Positions 33,278 through 44,694 of a stretch of 64,000 nucleotides of DNA are shown here, piece after piece (the stretch's first letter is position 1; every line of letters begins with the position of its first letter). The notes below the pieces were generated by a model, which saw nothing but the letters and a program-made list of their open reading frames with translations, searched no databases and was not told the DNA's origin. Position numbers and translations under genes: made by a program. This DNA is from Ophiosphaerella korrae (lineage: Eukaryota > Ascomycota > Dothideomycetes > Pleosporales > Phaeosphaeriaceae): contig JALNQF010000033.1 in the NCBI GenBank assembly GCA_028456385.1, positions 124,001 through 188,000 of the forward strand. The letters are read 5' to 3'.

Positions 33278-34900
33278 CTACTTCGAAAAAAGGAGTTTCC
33301 CTTTAAACCATGTTTGCTCTACTTGAGCATCTAGCAGTGTCTCCGGGGTCCATTTACAATCTATAACAATAAAGTCAGCACGTAAGCCTTGCTTCAAAGA
33401 ACCAGTCCAAGATTCTGCGAAGCGAGAATAGGCTGCTCCTGTAGTTGCCGCGTGGAAAGCTTGGGAGATTGTGAATGCTTGATGAGGAGTAGTTCGCATT
33501 GGCATTTCAGGACACGTAGCTGATTTCCTCGTTGTCGAGTTGTAGAGATTGGGCATGGGCAGATGGATGGCTGTTGGGGCATCGGTACCAAAAGCGACGC
33601 ATGCACCCCCATCTAAGAAGTCTTTGTAGGCGAATGCGCGTTCCCATAAAGAGCTCCCAACGAGCTTTGGGTAATCTTGCATGATCGCAGGATCGGAATG
33701 AACTGGCTGTACAGATGCAGTAATACCATATTGACCTAAACGTTTGGCATCGTCTTCACTTGTAACTTCTAGATGTTCGATTCTGTGTCTTCCACTAGGG
33801 GCATTGGCTTGAGCGATAGCGTCGACTGCTTGCGTGATGGCCGCGTCTCCTATCGCATGTATTGCGACCTGGAGTCCTTCCTGTGCCGCTCGAGACACCA
33901 TCCAGTTCATTGCATCTGCAGGCCAAAGTGGCTTGATAACATCAGCGTGACCAGTGTAAGGGTGACTTAATGCGGCAGTGCAGCCATCAACGGATCCATC
34001 GCAGATTAGCTTCACTCCGATGATGCAAAACTCCGGCGTCTTCTTCGGGTGCCATTCGTGAAATTGTGCGATAGCTTCCTCGATCTTCTCCGATAGCTCG
34101 CCTCCACTCCCAGGCGGGGTGATGAGCCAATGGGCGGCTACGTGGATAGGTAATCCGTTGTTTCGCTCACGATACAGCTTCAGTGCATTCCATGCATTGT
34201 GGTCCATTGCCATGTCGATAACTCCAGTATAGCCAGCAGCTATGTATGCTTCAAAAACGCTCTTGAGCGCAGCTTGCTTGTCTTCCTCGGTGTAACGCGG
34301 GTTCAAAGATGCCCAGACGATATCGACTTGACCAGCTTCTGCAAACAAGCCGGTTGGTTGCCCATTTTCATCACAAGCCACCTGATGGTTACCAAGTTCT
34401 TTGGCATTTTCTAAGGGAAGCTCATTTAGGGCGGCAGTGTTGACCCAAGAAGAGTGCAAGTCGAAGGCTTCAACGTATATCGGCCGTGGGTCTAAATCAT
34501 CGAGCATTGTGGCTAGTGCCTTCCTCCCCGTAACTGGCTGATACCACCCGCGACATAGAATCCGGGGTAGGTCAGGGTTGCTTTTTGCGTATTCGGAAAT
34601 GGTAGCGCGTAGCTCCGCAAGCGACTTGCAATGGGTAAGGTCCAGCTTCCCCATTGATAGCCCAAAAGCGAGCAGATGTGCATGTGCGTCAATGAGCCCC
34701 GGTGCGACGACGCGATCTTTGAGATCGATAACCTCAGCTCCACGCTGGATGCAGTCTTGCACGGAGGCATCCTCTTTAGTGCCTGTATGTATGATGTTCT
34801 CGTCTTTTACGATCATGCAATTGCAAAAGTCGGACGTTTCTGCTCGAGCATCTGAATTTGCAAATATGCGTCCGTTGACAAAAACCCTCTCGTTGGCCAT
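33278..34900 (-). CDS. YtcJ-like metal-dependent amidohydrolase (amidohydrolase family 3)
   Basis: Intronless, 540 residues from MANERVFVNGRIFANSDA. The family is a TIM-barrel hydrolase with a small beta-sandwich formed by both ends. Landmarks: entry motif VVAPGLIDAHAHLLAFG (metal-binding HxH, about residue 68-80), LCRGWYQP, IGVKLICDGSVDGCTAAL, IHAIGDAAI, HRIEHLEV with a metal-ligand His, and FGTDAPTAIH with the conserved Asp. The C terminus GLRADFIVIDCKWTPETLL closes the sandwich. Likely cytosolic hydrolysis of an N-acyl or cyclic amide; the substrate cannot be told. The length is normal and no break is visible. Confidence 0.88.
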   Translation of the reverse strand: MANERVFVNGRIFANSDARAETSDFCNCMIVKDENIIHTGTKEDASVQDCIQRGAEVIDLKDRVVAPGLIDAHAHLLAFGLSMGKLDLTHCKSLAELRATISEYAKSNPDLPRILCRGWYQPVTGRKALATMLDDLDPRPIYVEAFDLHSSWVNTAALNELPLENAKELGNHQVACDENGQPTGLFAEAGQVDIVWASLNPRYTEEDKQAALKSVFEAYIAAGYTGVIDMAMDHNAWNALKLYRERNNGLPIHVAAHWLITPPGSGGELSEKIEEAIAQFHEWHPKKTPEFCIIGVKLICDGSVDGCTAALSHPYTGHADVIKPLWPADAMNWMVSRAAQEGLQVAIHAIGDAAITQAVDAIAQANAPSGRHRIEHLEVTSEDDAKRLGQYGITASVQPVHSDPAIMQDYPKLVGSSLWERAFAYKDFLDGGACVAFGTDAPTAIHLPMPNLYNSTTRKSATCPEMPMRTTPHQAFTISQAFHAATTGAAYSRFAESWTGSLKQGLRADFIVIDCKWTPETLLDAQVEQTWFKGKLLFSK

Positions 34901-35598
34901 TGTTGTGTTTGGCGGCTGGGAAAGATTGTGCTCTGAGAGATATCTGGCCTAGAATCTTGCGTCCTAGAAAGATGATAAACCAAACCCTATAACGGCGTCT
35001 TCTCGGCATAACACGGTTTCGGCCGTCACTCAGTCTATACGACTGCGCTCTCATTCGCCCTTCCTAGCACTCAAACGAGAGAGATGGTAAGGAGTAGGGC
35101 CGCGGTATTGGCCGAAACTAGCGATAAGCGGTTCGAGTCAGAGCGCACGACGCCCGCACCGCCACGAGTCAAGTTAAGCGAGATCGTGCGCTTGTTGTCT
35201 TTACCCCTTTCGAGAAGGTCCAGCCGCTTGACGCGACGAGCAGCTTGTCGGTTCATGCTTCCCCGCAACCTGACGAGTGCATCTATCATGCACTCGTACT
35301 GGTATGCTACCGCTGAGACTTGCCATCTTCCATTTCTAAAGGTAATATCATATTTGGCAAGCTTGAGAGGCGGTGCTACTTCTCAGACGCCTTTTAGTGC
35401 AATCGGCAGTTGCTGCGGATATCTAAAATCCGCGGTTGAAACGCGTTCTAGATAGCATTCATTATTCCAGTCATAGAGTCGGTGCGATAACTCGCTGGGT
35501 GAGATAGGTAGGTATATATCCGCTTGCAGCGCCTCTGCACAAACCCATTACAAGATACACCAACAACCTCTTTTCGAGTTCGCTTCCTCACTCTCAGA
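34901..35598. other. Divergent intergenic region between the amidohydrolase and an MFS transporter
   Basis: Promoter space for both; a plus-strand frame at 35084-35455 is Arg/Ser-rich and looks random. Confidence 0.45.
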
Positions 35599-37465
35599 AT
35601 GCACCCCAACCCTCAGCCCGAGAGTGCCGATGACCAGTCAACCTGGCCGCCAGGCACAGTGACTCTTGAAGGTATGTGACCATCCAGAATCAGGCGCCCA
35701 ACCAGAGGAAGTCACAGCTAACGCCATACCATTAGAACTTCGCCAGGCTACTGAAGGTGCCGAGGACCAATTCGAAATCGTTTTGATTCCTACGCCCACC
35801 AAGGATGCGAACGATCCACTGGTTTGTCAACCTCGCCAAACTCAATATTTGCAATAGCTGAAATCCATCTAGAATTGGAAACCATGGGAGAAGAATCTCA
35901 ACATCGGTCTGACCCTGCTCTACTCGCTCATTGTCTTCGCTCTGTAAGCTAGCCTCTCTAGTGGTTCCCGGCATAGGCCCAACAAGTCTAATCACCCACT
36001 AGAATATCTGCAATTACTCCAACATGGGCACCAATGACCGCCGAATTAGGCTTCACCGTCGCCAACCTGAACAACAGCTATGCCACAGGCTCGGCCACGC
36101 TTGCCCTAGGAGGACTTATCTTTATCCCCTTCGCTCTCAAATATGGTAGACGGCCTGTCTATCTTCTGAGCTTGCTGGGACAGTTTGCAGTCTCTATTTG
36201 GGCCGCGAACATCAAGACCAAGGCTGATCTCTTCCTTACTCAGGTATTTAATTGTTTGCTAGGAGCGTTGGCTGAAGTCATCGTGCAGATGACTATTGCC
36301 GATGTCTTCTTCGTTCATCAAAGGGGCCTGATGAACAACCTATACGTCTGCACAATGAGCATGGGAACCTCTATGGCGGCTCTCGTCGCCGGCTATATTA
36401 CTGTTGGCCAAGGCTGGCGGTGGGTCTGGTGGTGGTTCGCCATTGCTCTAGGCACCAGCCTGGTCCTTTTCACCTTCTTCTATGAAGAGACGAAATTTGT
36501 GCCGCGCATTCATGGTATTGCCCAGGCTAGCGATTCATCATCGGTGGTTGAAGGCAAGATTGTTGAATTCTCGGACAAAAAACCTGGCGATGGCGATCTC
36601 AGGCCTATGACCTCCAACGTCACCGCGGTTACAGCCCCACGGAAATCTTACTTGCAACGCATGAAGCCGGTATCAGAACCATCCGGCAGCCTCAGGGAAC
36701 TTGCTCATCATGTTTATCAGCCACTCATGGTAATGTGCACAATCCCAGCAGTAACCTATGTCGCCATTCTCTACGGTCTCATCACAGCTGCCGTTCAGGT
36801 TTCGGTCACACTTGTTGCAAGCACCATGCCTGCTCCGCCTTACAATTTCACTCCGGCGGAAGTTGGTCTGATGAGCCTACCCCTCTTTATCGGAAACATT
36901 GTTGGGACAGCCTTGAGTGCACCATTCACAGATCGCATCATTTTGTATCTTGCGCGTAAGAACCGGGGTATCTATGAACCAGAAATGCGTTTGTGGTTAC
37001 TCGCCGCGTTTCTCCCGTTCTTCCCAGCAGGTATGCTCGTCTTCGGATATGCTCTGGGTAAAGGCATGAGCTGGCCGGTGGTAGCAGTTGGACTGGGAAT
37101 TGCTTCGGCTTCTATGACACCAATTCTAGGTGTAGCATTGTCCTATCTCACGGACGCATATACGGATGTAAGTTTGCACGTCCTCCTTCCTCTGAATGTT
37201 GGCTAACATTGTCAAGATCATCGCCGATGCCATCGTTGGAGTCACCTTCATTCGTAACGTGCTGGCTACCGTCTTCGTCTTCGCGCTAACCCCATGGGTT
37301 GCCCGAGTTCAGTTGCATAACGTTATGTTGACTTTCTCCATGACCTTTGTAGTTCTCGTTGTTGGTGGTACTATTGGTATGATCGTATATGGTAAGCGAC
37401 TGCGAAGTGCCACAATTAAACCGTATTGTCTCTATGCAAAGAGACAGGTAGATACACGAGTCTAG
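35599..37465 (+). CDS. Major facilitator superfamily transporter (drug:H+ antiporter-like)
   Basis: Exons 35599-35671, 35736-35821, 35873-35943, 36003-37167 and 37217-37465 join in phase to 547 residues. A polar N terminus (MHPNPQPESADDQSTWPPGT) leads to NWKPWEKNLNIGLTLLYSLI, the usual entry of fungal DHA1-type MFS proteins. The MFS loop 2-3 signature is FALKYGRRPVYLLSLLGQ, and GWRWVWWWFAI follows at helix 6. A long charged central loop (about residues 215-280) separates the two halves, and helices 7-12 follow with PLFIGNIVGTALSAPFTDR. Probably a plasma-membrane exporter or uptake carrier; the substrate is unknown. The C terminus may be altered if a donor near 37390 is used. Confidence 0.85.
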
Positions 37466-39095
37466 TTTTGATTAGGAATTATTAGTAAACTGTCGATATT
37501 TCCGTCAACTACGAATTCGTTCAGATACAAGGCTCCAATTAATTATCCGAACATTTCGCTATGTGTAATCGCGTACATGCTAATTTTATCTCAAATCATG
37601 CAAATAGTTGTGCTCAAAGCTTAGGTTCCTTCAAATACCATGAATTGCAGTGTAGCTCCCATTGTCCACCAAGGCCTAATATCCTAACCCCATCTGGTTC
37701 GTAGTGCCTCTTGCCACCTAGAGTTACCTGAACAACGCACTGAAGTTCCTCCTGAACCAAACTATAAAATACTTGCGCAACAAGACATATACCCGCACCT
37801 AGACTCTGATAATCTAAATAGATGCACCGCGAGAAGCTTGAGCTAGTATTGTATTTGTAGTATGCCTTCCTTAGTAAAAGCCCTAATGGCTTTGCCTGTG
37901 GGATGACGTATTTGCTCTACGAAAGCGTCAAAAATTCGCGATCGTGCTAACCCGACCAGAATTTGATACTATTGCTTATTCTTTCAAGCTCTCCGCAGGT
38001 GAGATTCCCTTTATCAAGCCCGAGGTACAAATCCCGGAATGATATCAGGACAAGGTTTTGAATATGATTTCCGGAGAGGCTGGCTTCCAAAATGTGAAGG
38101 GTTTCCAAAGCAACGCTGGACCTAAAGTGTATAATAGTTCTGAGAGTTTAAATTGAATGTATTCTGCTAAAGCCTGATAAACTACTTGTAAATGGATAGA
38201 TAGTAGCATTAAATGCAGGTGTCAGACCGAGAACATACTTACAGGCAATTCCGGTACCTATCCATGCATTCATTTGCCGTATCACTTTATCCAGCATCTT
38301 CAGTTTATCGAAATACCCGAAATCGCTATCAAGTCCCCTATATGTTTCGATGGGCTTAAAACATAATATGCTTATTGCATTATTCCGTACAGGCTTGTTT
38401 CCAATATTCATGGCTCACCACTCGTCTGCTGCAAAGCTTATTTACTGCTTAGGACCCGGGTGCGCAATTCCAGTATCGCACTAGCTACTATTAACGGATA
38501 ATTCGTATACGTATATCTATACCTGTATTATTGTCCGAGGGAAAGGCCTAATTAAAGTAAGTGGGCTAATGTGTCTGCAGCACCGCTGATATTGTAGGCT
38601 TCCACTCCATGTTAAGATTAGCATCCGTCACCCTAACGTGAAACCGCAACAAGGGTTAACCCCCGTAGGCCTATGGCAAGGCAGCTGTGTTAAAACTTTA
38701 ACCTTTATACCCTGCAACATTATAAACCTAGTGCGACTAATACCCCGCATTTTTTCAAAGTTCCCTTTTGATCCTGAAGCTATTTTTCCACCTCTGCAAT
38801 ACCGGTAACTAGATGAAAATCCAATTCTGCCTGCTAGACGTGCGGAAAATATAATTACGGAGAATAAGTTCACGAAACGCTAATATCCAAACTGGAGAAT
38901 GCTCAACTATCCTACTTCTCCGAAATTGTGTCATTGTAGACCGTTGCAGATGGTGTTTTTCCGTTTGAGACTTATAAAGGATATGTATATTCATGAAGGA
39001 GAGGTCAGTTCGTCAGTTCCGAGGTTACTTCTGTGACCTTGAAATATATTCTCGGCTTTTTTTTTTTTCAGGTCGACCGATTAAGTCTCCTAAAC
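37466..39095. other. A+T-rich gene-poor spacer
   Basis: About 1.6 kb rich in TA with only short frames. It could be RIP-decayed repeat sequence, but no terminal repeats or protein remnants were recognised. Confidence 0.5.
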
Positions 39096-39977
39096 ATGCG
39101 CATCGTTAGCTCTCTTTTAATAGGGCTTTTGACTCTAACCGACGTCGCCGTCGCGGCATTAAGCTCAGGATGTGGTTCGGCTCCTACTATCACATCAGGA
39201 GTCAAAACCATTACGGTTGGTGGGACGCAACGCCAATTTACTATCCGAGTACCATCAAACTATAAAAACAACCGGGGATATAAACTAATTTACGGTCTAC
39301 ATTGGGTAGGAGGGAGAATGGACCAGGTTGCCAACGGCGGTGATACTGGGTCCAAGAATTGGAAATACTATGGCTTGCAAGTGGTTGCCAACGAAACTGC
39401 CATCTTCGTGGCACCACAAGGCCTCAATGGTGGCTGGCCTAACAGCGGCGGCGCGGACCTCAAGTTCATTGATGCCATGAACAACTATATCGACGCTGGC
39501 CTTTGTGTCGATCAGAGCCAGAGGTTTTCGATTGGCTTCTCATACGGTGGTTCTATGACGTACTCTATTGCCTGTTCTCGTGCGAAGCAATTTCGTGCCG
39601 TATCCGTCATTGCTGGCGGTGTGTTATCAGGCTGCGACGGTGGCAACGACCCTATTGCTTACTTTGGCATCCATGGTATCAAGGATGGGACACTGAACAT
39701 AGCCGGCGGCCGTTCGCTGCGTGATCGCTTCGTGAAGAATAACGGCTGCGCTTCCATGGCTGGTGCCAAAGAACCTGCGTCTGGCAGCAGAACCCATATT
39801 ACGACAACCACCACGGGATGCAAGACGGGGTATCCGGTCAAATGGGCAGCACACGACGGTGGGCATATACAAGCTGCTGCTGACAAGCCTGCGCCTGAAG
39901 AGAATGGTGAAGCGTCATGGGTGGGTCCAGAGGTTTGGGCATTTTTCAATAGCCCAGAGCTTGCAACTCCACAGTGA
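39096..39977 (+). CDS. Secreted feruloyl esterase (CE1-like, type C/D)
   Basis: Intronless, 293 residues from ATG at 39096, just after a T-rich leader. Signal peptide MRIVSSLLIGLLTLTDVAVA. The mature enzyme is an alpha/beta-hydrolase that frees ferulic and related acids from plant xylan and pectin outside the cell. Landmarks: SSGCGSAP at the mature N terminus, LIYGLHWVGG, APQGLNGGWPNSGG, nucleophile Ser in GFSYGGSMTYS (about residue 150), and a C-terminal catalytic His in AAHDGGH. Six or more Cys support secretion. There is no carbohydrate-binding module. The isolated position in an A+T-rich stretch gives no operon-like context. Confidence 0.9.
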   Translation: MRIVSSLLIGLLTLTDVAVAALSSGCGSAPTITSGVKTITVGGTQRQFTIRVPSNYKNNRGYKLIYGLHWVGGRMDQVANGGDTGSKNWKYYGLQVVANETAIFVAPQGLNGGWPNSGGADLKFIDAMNNYIDAGLCVDQSQRFSIGFSYGGSMTYSIACSRAKQFRAVSVIAGGVLSGCDGGNDPIAYFGIHGIKDGTLNIAGGRSLRDRFVKNNGCASMAGAKEPASGSRTHITTTTTGCKTGYPVKWAAHDGGHIQAAADKPAPEENGEASWVGPEVWAFFNSPELATPQ

Positions 39978-40536
39978 TCATAGTTACCTACTAGATGTGC
40001 TGGAGCCTAGTCTATTTTTAAATTGAATGGTAAACTTCATCCTTAACGTGTTTATGATATCATTCCCCTAGTGTATAACTTCTTCTCTTAATCCGTATAT
40101 TTACATTGACTGTCCATACAGCTATGACGAGATCAGCTTGTACTATAATAATTCCACCTCATTTTCGAATAGTTTCACTTCATTTAAGGATGGAATAATC
40201 TGAGCTACCAATTTCTTCTGATATACACGTAACATCATGGTCTGAAAACAACTAGCAAATATAGGCGCACCAAGCTTCGGGGGGTATAGTGCTCTTTTCC
40301 GAACGCTTCTTTCCACACAGAGAGAGTATTTAGATTTAAACCAATTCCTCTGCCTTTCTGTATGATTCCGTGGATTTGTATAGGCTAGTCAAGTCCTGCA
40401 CTGCCGGCACCGTCACGGGATGCTCGCCATCTCGACCACCTCCATCAGCACTCACTCAACTCGATAAGCACCCCCTCTAGAGCCACATGGGCCGCTAAAA
40501 ATGAATCTTTTCCACCACGTACTTGATAAGGTCACT
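39978..40536. other. Intergenic region, no supported gene
   Basis: A+T-rich; nothing recognisable. Confidence 0.5.
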
Positions 40537-40950
40537 TCATTTCGTTCCTAAGTACGAAAGTCGCCTTCTCCGCATGCCCATGGCTGCAGCGAAGCTCCTG
40601 AGGTCGCGGAAATTCATCACCGGAAAAAAATCTGCCTGACTATGTGTGCGCATCTCTTCTAGCTCTAAGCTAATCCCTCCGGCGGGATTGGCTCGCACCC
40701 TGATCTCAAAAAGAGCATCAGTTGGAGTTCCTAGGTTTCGGAAAAGGGCGACGGCCTTTGTGCGGTCCCGTTCTACGTCGGGGGTATCGTGGCAGAAGAC
40801 TAGTGTTATGGTGGTGTTTTTAGGTATGCTCCCCAGAATATTTGCTTTGACGTGATGTTGTTCCGTCAAGATTGTAAAGGTTTGGGATTTGACTTGGCAG
40901 TCAGTACTGTACAGAGTGAGTGAAGGAAAGTGCCCAGCTGCTCCTGCCAT
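40537..40950 (-). CDS. Hypothetical protein (137 aa)
   Basis: Open frame starting MAGAAGHFPSLTLYSTDCQV. Alternating hydrophobic strands (ITLVFCHDTP, ALFEIRVRANPAGGISLELE) and a basic C terminus (MGMRRRRLSYLGTK) suggest a beta-rich fold. The middle loosely recalls the C-terminal substrate-binding part of Hsp70-like ATPases, but no ATPase domain is adjacent, so I do not assign it. It may be a fragment. Confidence 0.4.
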   Translation of the reverse strand: MAGAAGHFPSLTLYSTDCQVKSQTFTILTEQHHVKANILGSIPKNTTITLVFCHDTPDVERDRTKAVALFRNLGTPTDALFEIRVRANPAGGISLELEEMRTHSQADFFPVMNFRDLRSFAAAMGMRRRRLSYLGTK

Positions 40951-41183
40951 GCCTTAAAATCGTTGCAATATCGTTCTAATATTACCCTAACATGATCTCA
41001 ACATTGCTTATCATTTAGGGGATGCTATATTTCACTCGACATCATGTCAATTCAGATATCTTTTTCAATTTAAAGATTAGTCAAATAAACTTACGTTACT
41101 CAATCGCAAACCCCCCTCACTACGTGTTACGGTAATGCTCTAGTCATACTGTCAAGCTCTATTTTGAAAGAATTACCAGCTAC

Positions 41184-41884
41184 TTACATTACATATTCGT
41201 CTCTTCCTACTGAAGTCCTTCGTCTAAATCCTCCCCATAAGTGATTTTTGATGATAGTAGGCTGTCTGTAAATAACAGAATCTCCTGTTGTTTGTCTTGA
41301 CAGATTTATTTTAGGAGAGTTATCTAATGAAGCTGTGCCATGTCTGTCTCTTGCCATTTTGCGCATGATAAAGAATTCGCGGATAGTCTCGCCTTTTACT
41401 ACAACCAATACCGCAAGCCCAATAACAACTATTGTAACTGGTAGCGCTATTATCCAGAATACCCACTGGCCTTGAGGCAGATCTCGAATGCCCGAGGTAT
41501 TCATACCGAAATACGATGTTGCCCATGAGAGCGGTAAGAAGATAATTGTAACCATGGTTAGCACGATAATAACATTACCATTACTTTCCTGTTGCATCTC
41601 GAGCATTCGCGATACATGACTGATCACACCTTCAAGCCGGGAGTCGAGGTCAGGTGCCCGTAGCCGAACTTGATGAGCCTTTTGAATTTAAGTGTCAATA
41701 AAGGAGCTTCTACTCTAAATCGCGCAGCGCGTGTTTATGCTGTTACCCGGAAGCTGCAGGGCTCAAGAATCCGAAGGCTATCCGTCAGTAGTTCTTGTTG
41801 TTGGATTTTGATACTGGCAATCAAACCCAGCTCCTCCCGCATATGCCAGATTTTTCGAAGCACCCTTGTTCTGGGGTGCTTCAT
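41184..41884 (-). pseudogene. CorA-type divalent-cation transporter, 3' part only
   Basis: Exons 41747-41884 and 41184-41678 join in phase (QVRLRAPDLDSRLEGVISHV across the joint) to 210 residues. The long stalk helix (RTRVLRKIWHMREELGLI) leads to HVSRMLEMQQESNG, the first TM helix and the diagnostic YFGMNTSGIRDLPQGQWVFW, then the second TM helix and a basic tail. This is the membrane part of a CorA/Alr-like Mg2+ channel. The large N-terminal domain is not found upstream. In frame, five codons before the ATG, there is a TAG at 41897-41899, so the gene is either truncated or has a further disrupted 5' end. As it stands it would lack most of the cytoplasmic funnel. Confidence 0.65.
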
Positions 41885-42456
41885 GGCGTCGCGATGCTAC
41901 CCAGGCTCTGCAACAAGCAAATTAATCAATCTTGGAGTCGTTGGTTGATTTGGTTGTTGGCAGCACCACAGCGGCTTGATTGTAGATTGATCGTTGGTGT
42001 TTTTGAGTAGATTGATCGGATTGACGCTAAGAGATCAAAGTTGTATATACTTACTATAGCTAGGTAATCCACTCTTGTATACTGTAGTCGCGTACAAGGT
42101 CCTCATCTGAGACATCATCCTCATCGCCGCCCTCAGCACTGTCGTCAGCGCTTATTTAGGCGAGGCTTTCCATAGCATCCACTATAATGCGACAAAGATG
42201 TGGTCGGGATGCATGCGAGGGTTTTATTCGGAAGGAAATCTTACCTACAGTTAGCTAGCTGTATATCATATAACCTATTGCTGTCTTGAAAGCCGAACTT
42301 TAGGATAACTCCTCCTCCTACTACAACATGAATTTTACTAGTCAAGGTCGCGCTGTAGTCAGCGTATAATGACCGAGCTATTGAAAAGATGTGATAAAAT
42401 TAAGATTAACAATTTTACTAGCCTGTTACACCAAGCGAATCCATTCGCAATATGCT
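41885..42456. other. Intergenic region, possible remains of the CorA 5' part
   Basis: A+T-rich and without an open frame that could supply the CorA N-terminal domain. Confidence 0.4.
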
Positions 42457-43979
42457 CTATCCACCCGAATGCCTATTCACCCCACCCCAATTCTGCTGTA
42501 CATAATATTCTTGGCCTTGGGTAAGCGTACCACTATGGCGTTGGGATTCCAGCCAGGCTGGATTCTGGGAGTTTATATTCGGTGCGTGGGCTGCTCCTGC
42601 GGGAGGCGAACTGCCCATCTCCACCGGTACCGGACTCCAAATCTCACTGGGATGTCCGGAGTGTGGTCGGTAGGCCTGATATGCTACGGGATCGGGATTA
42701 GCTACCGACGAACTTGCGCTTGCGAGGTTCTGGTATCTAGAGGTACCCATCTCTGATCGAGGCTGGCTGGTCGAGGAGTACGATAAGTGATGATTCTTGG
42801 GTGAATAGGTAGATGAAGGATGAGCTGTTGACGAGCTATAGTCCTGTTGGTCCTAAGCCGCTGTTGGGGGTTTAGACTCTGGCGCAGCTACAGGGCGTGA
42901 CCTGCGTTTACGAAGAAAGTAGATCAGCGCAATGACGGCGATAAGAAGGACAGCAGCACCACCAATCGCAACGCCAGCAATACCGCCTGTACTGAGCTTG
43001 CCTGGGTCTGTAGACGCCGCACCTGCGGTTGTCGATGTAGGCTCTCCCGTATTGCTTGGTGCTGCTGTCCTAGTTGCGAATGATGTGACTGTCGTTGGGT
43101 TGCTATTGACTGTTCCACCAGCGGTCAGATTCGTATAAGCAGCGCAATCGCTTAAGGGAACCGCGAGTGGGCATGTCGCATTTTGACAGAGACTCATTAA
43201 TTGCGGTGGAGAGGACGGGTTAAAGGACACTGCTGGAGCACAGCGAACGTTGTACCGGCTATTGAGCGATGTGCGGAATGTGTCGGCGTCTTGAAGGGAC
43301 ATGCCAAAATGGGTTGCAGCGAGGGAGAGCTGGTTGATGAAATAACCCAACTGGTGATTTTCGAGGCCCATAAATTTGTGAGCATATGCCAAACTAACCG
43401 GCCCGTTGGTGTTGGGCAAAGGCGGAGGTGGTAAGGTGCACCCAAAGGCTCGACTAAATGCAACGAAGAAATTGCTAAACAGGTGACTAGTGATGGTGAG
43501 ATTCAAGTCAACGCGAACATTCGCTATCAAGCAGCCTGTCCATTTATCACGTACTATTGATTTGAGGTGTTAGCCAGAACCAGGTTTTGCGACTCACCAG
43601 CCAGGAATGCGGCCAGTGGGGTTGTGCCTCCTTGATCTAACCAATTGATACCGATCGGCGCGTTGTTCACGTTTGTGGATGCTTTTGAGCCGTTGAAATA
43701 TTGCACGAGGTCGATATTCATACCGTTGTATTTCCCAGGTCGAAGAATTCCCGTAATCTCGGGGGACACATTATTGAGCTTGGAGCCTCCCTCGAAGGCA
43801 AGACACACGACATTCTTGATGAACTTCAACTGTGTTTCACTGCTGTTCACTCCAAATCGAGCCTGAGCGTAATAGTCACACAGAGAAGCTTTTTCTGGCC
43901 GCTGAGCGAAACCTGATCCAAATAGAAGGGTGAGGTAGGAGATCACCATGAAAAAATGGTGTCGCTTCGAGGTCGCCAT
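42457..43979 (-). pseudogene. Signal-peptide/single-TM surface protein with TAG before its tail
   Basis: Exons 43598-43979 and 42853-43553 join in phase (45-bp intron) to 359 residues: signal peptide (FFMVISYLTLLFGSGFA), a Cys-containing ectodomain (CDYYAQARFGVNSSETQLKF through LSDCAAYTNLT), a Ser/Thr-rich stalk, a TM helix (GGIAGVAIGGAAVLLIAVIA) and RKRRSRP. The frame ends at TAG 42853-42855 but continues directly for 132 codons (DQQDYSSSTAHPSS onward, Ser/Pro/Gln-rich) to TGA at 42457. Fungal surface proteins of this layout usually have such a long cytoplasmic tail, so the TAG looks like a recent CAG change. The shorter form could still be membrane-inserted. The ectodomain resembles an uncharacterised ascomycete family. 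Confidence 0.65.
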
Positions 43980-44337
43980 AGTGAAGAAAAGAGGGTGCAG
44001 CCCTGAGGGAAAACTAAGACGTACGGCTTCATCATGTCTTTGGGTGCAATCAGGTAGGTATATCGCACTGCCTGCTGACCCGATCCAGGCCCCTCAGCCA
44101 GTAGCTAGGTGGCGGCGACGTTTTGGGATGCAAAATCCATCCTGTGGCGTTTTCCACGACCAGGATATGCAACTATTTGCTCGTCTACCGAGCGTTTTTT
44201 CTTCTCGAGCGCTTTGGCTGAAGCCAGCTATTGACGTAGTAATGGTTGGCGTCTTAGACCAATCGCCAAGTCTGCTGGCCTTTTGGGGCTGACAACGCTA
44301 GTGAGGCTAACCGCCCAGTGCGCGCTTTGGCCGTATC
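43980..44337. other. Intergenic region, no supported gene
   Basis: Promoter of the surface-protein gene; nothing else seen. Confidence 0.4.
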
Positions 44338-44531
44338 TATCAAGGGGTAGCTGGAAGACAATAGTGTTGCGAGATGCGAGCTCAGGAATGAGTGGAGATG
44401 ATCATCAATTGAAGAGCTATCCGAGCTGAGCTACTTATATACACAGTGGAGCAGCTCGAGCGGCTCGTGTGGCGAGCTTACTGCTGCGAGCTTACCTGAA
44501 TTGTATGAGCAGAGCTCTCACTTGCGACACA
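44338..44531 (+). mobile_element. LTR-like fragment related to the solo LTR at 60.5 kb
   Basis: GGTAGCTGGAAGACAATAGT at 44346-44365 is shared exactly with the LTR start at 60507, and the ten bases before it differ only by transitions. A candidate LTR end is GCGACACA at 44524-44531. No target-site duplication was found. Confidence 0.45.
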
Positions 44532-44694
44532 CCCCCCAGGTAAGCTGCGCAGTAGAGCTTTTCAGTAGGTTTCGTAGCAGTCATCTAAACTCAGTTAGAA
44601 CCACATTCACCTGCGATTCTGTTTGTTTTGAGCTCGTGCGCTACGCGCAGTGTGCCCAAATTTTTCCAGCCTCGTAAACTCTTCAGTAATCATC

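Noticed and set aside
35084..35455. Arg-rich frame that could be a DNA-binding protein
   Set aside because: No zinc-cluster or other motif, no neighbours in phase; looks like random GC-rich promoter sequence.
40537..40950. Assignment of the 137-codon gene to Hsp70
   Set aside because: Only a loose beta-strand resemblance; no ATPase motifs nearby, so left as hypothetical.
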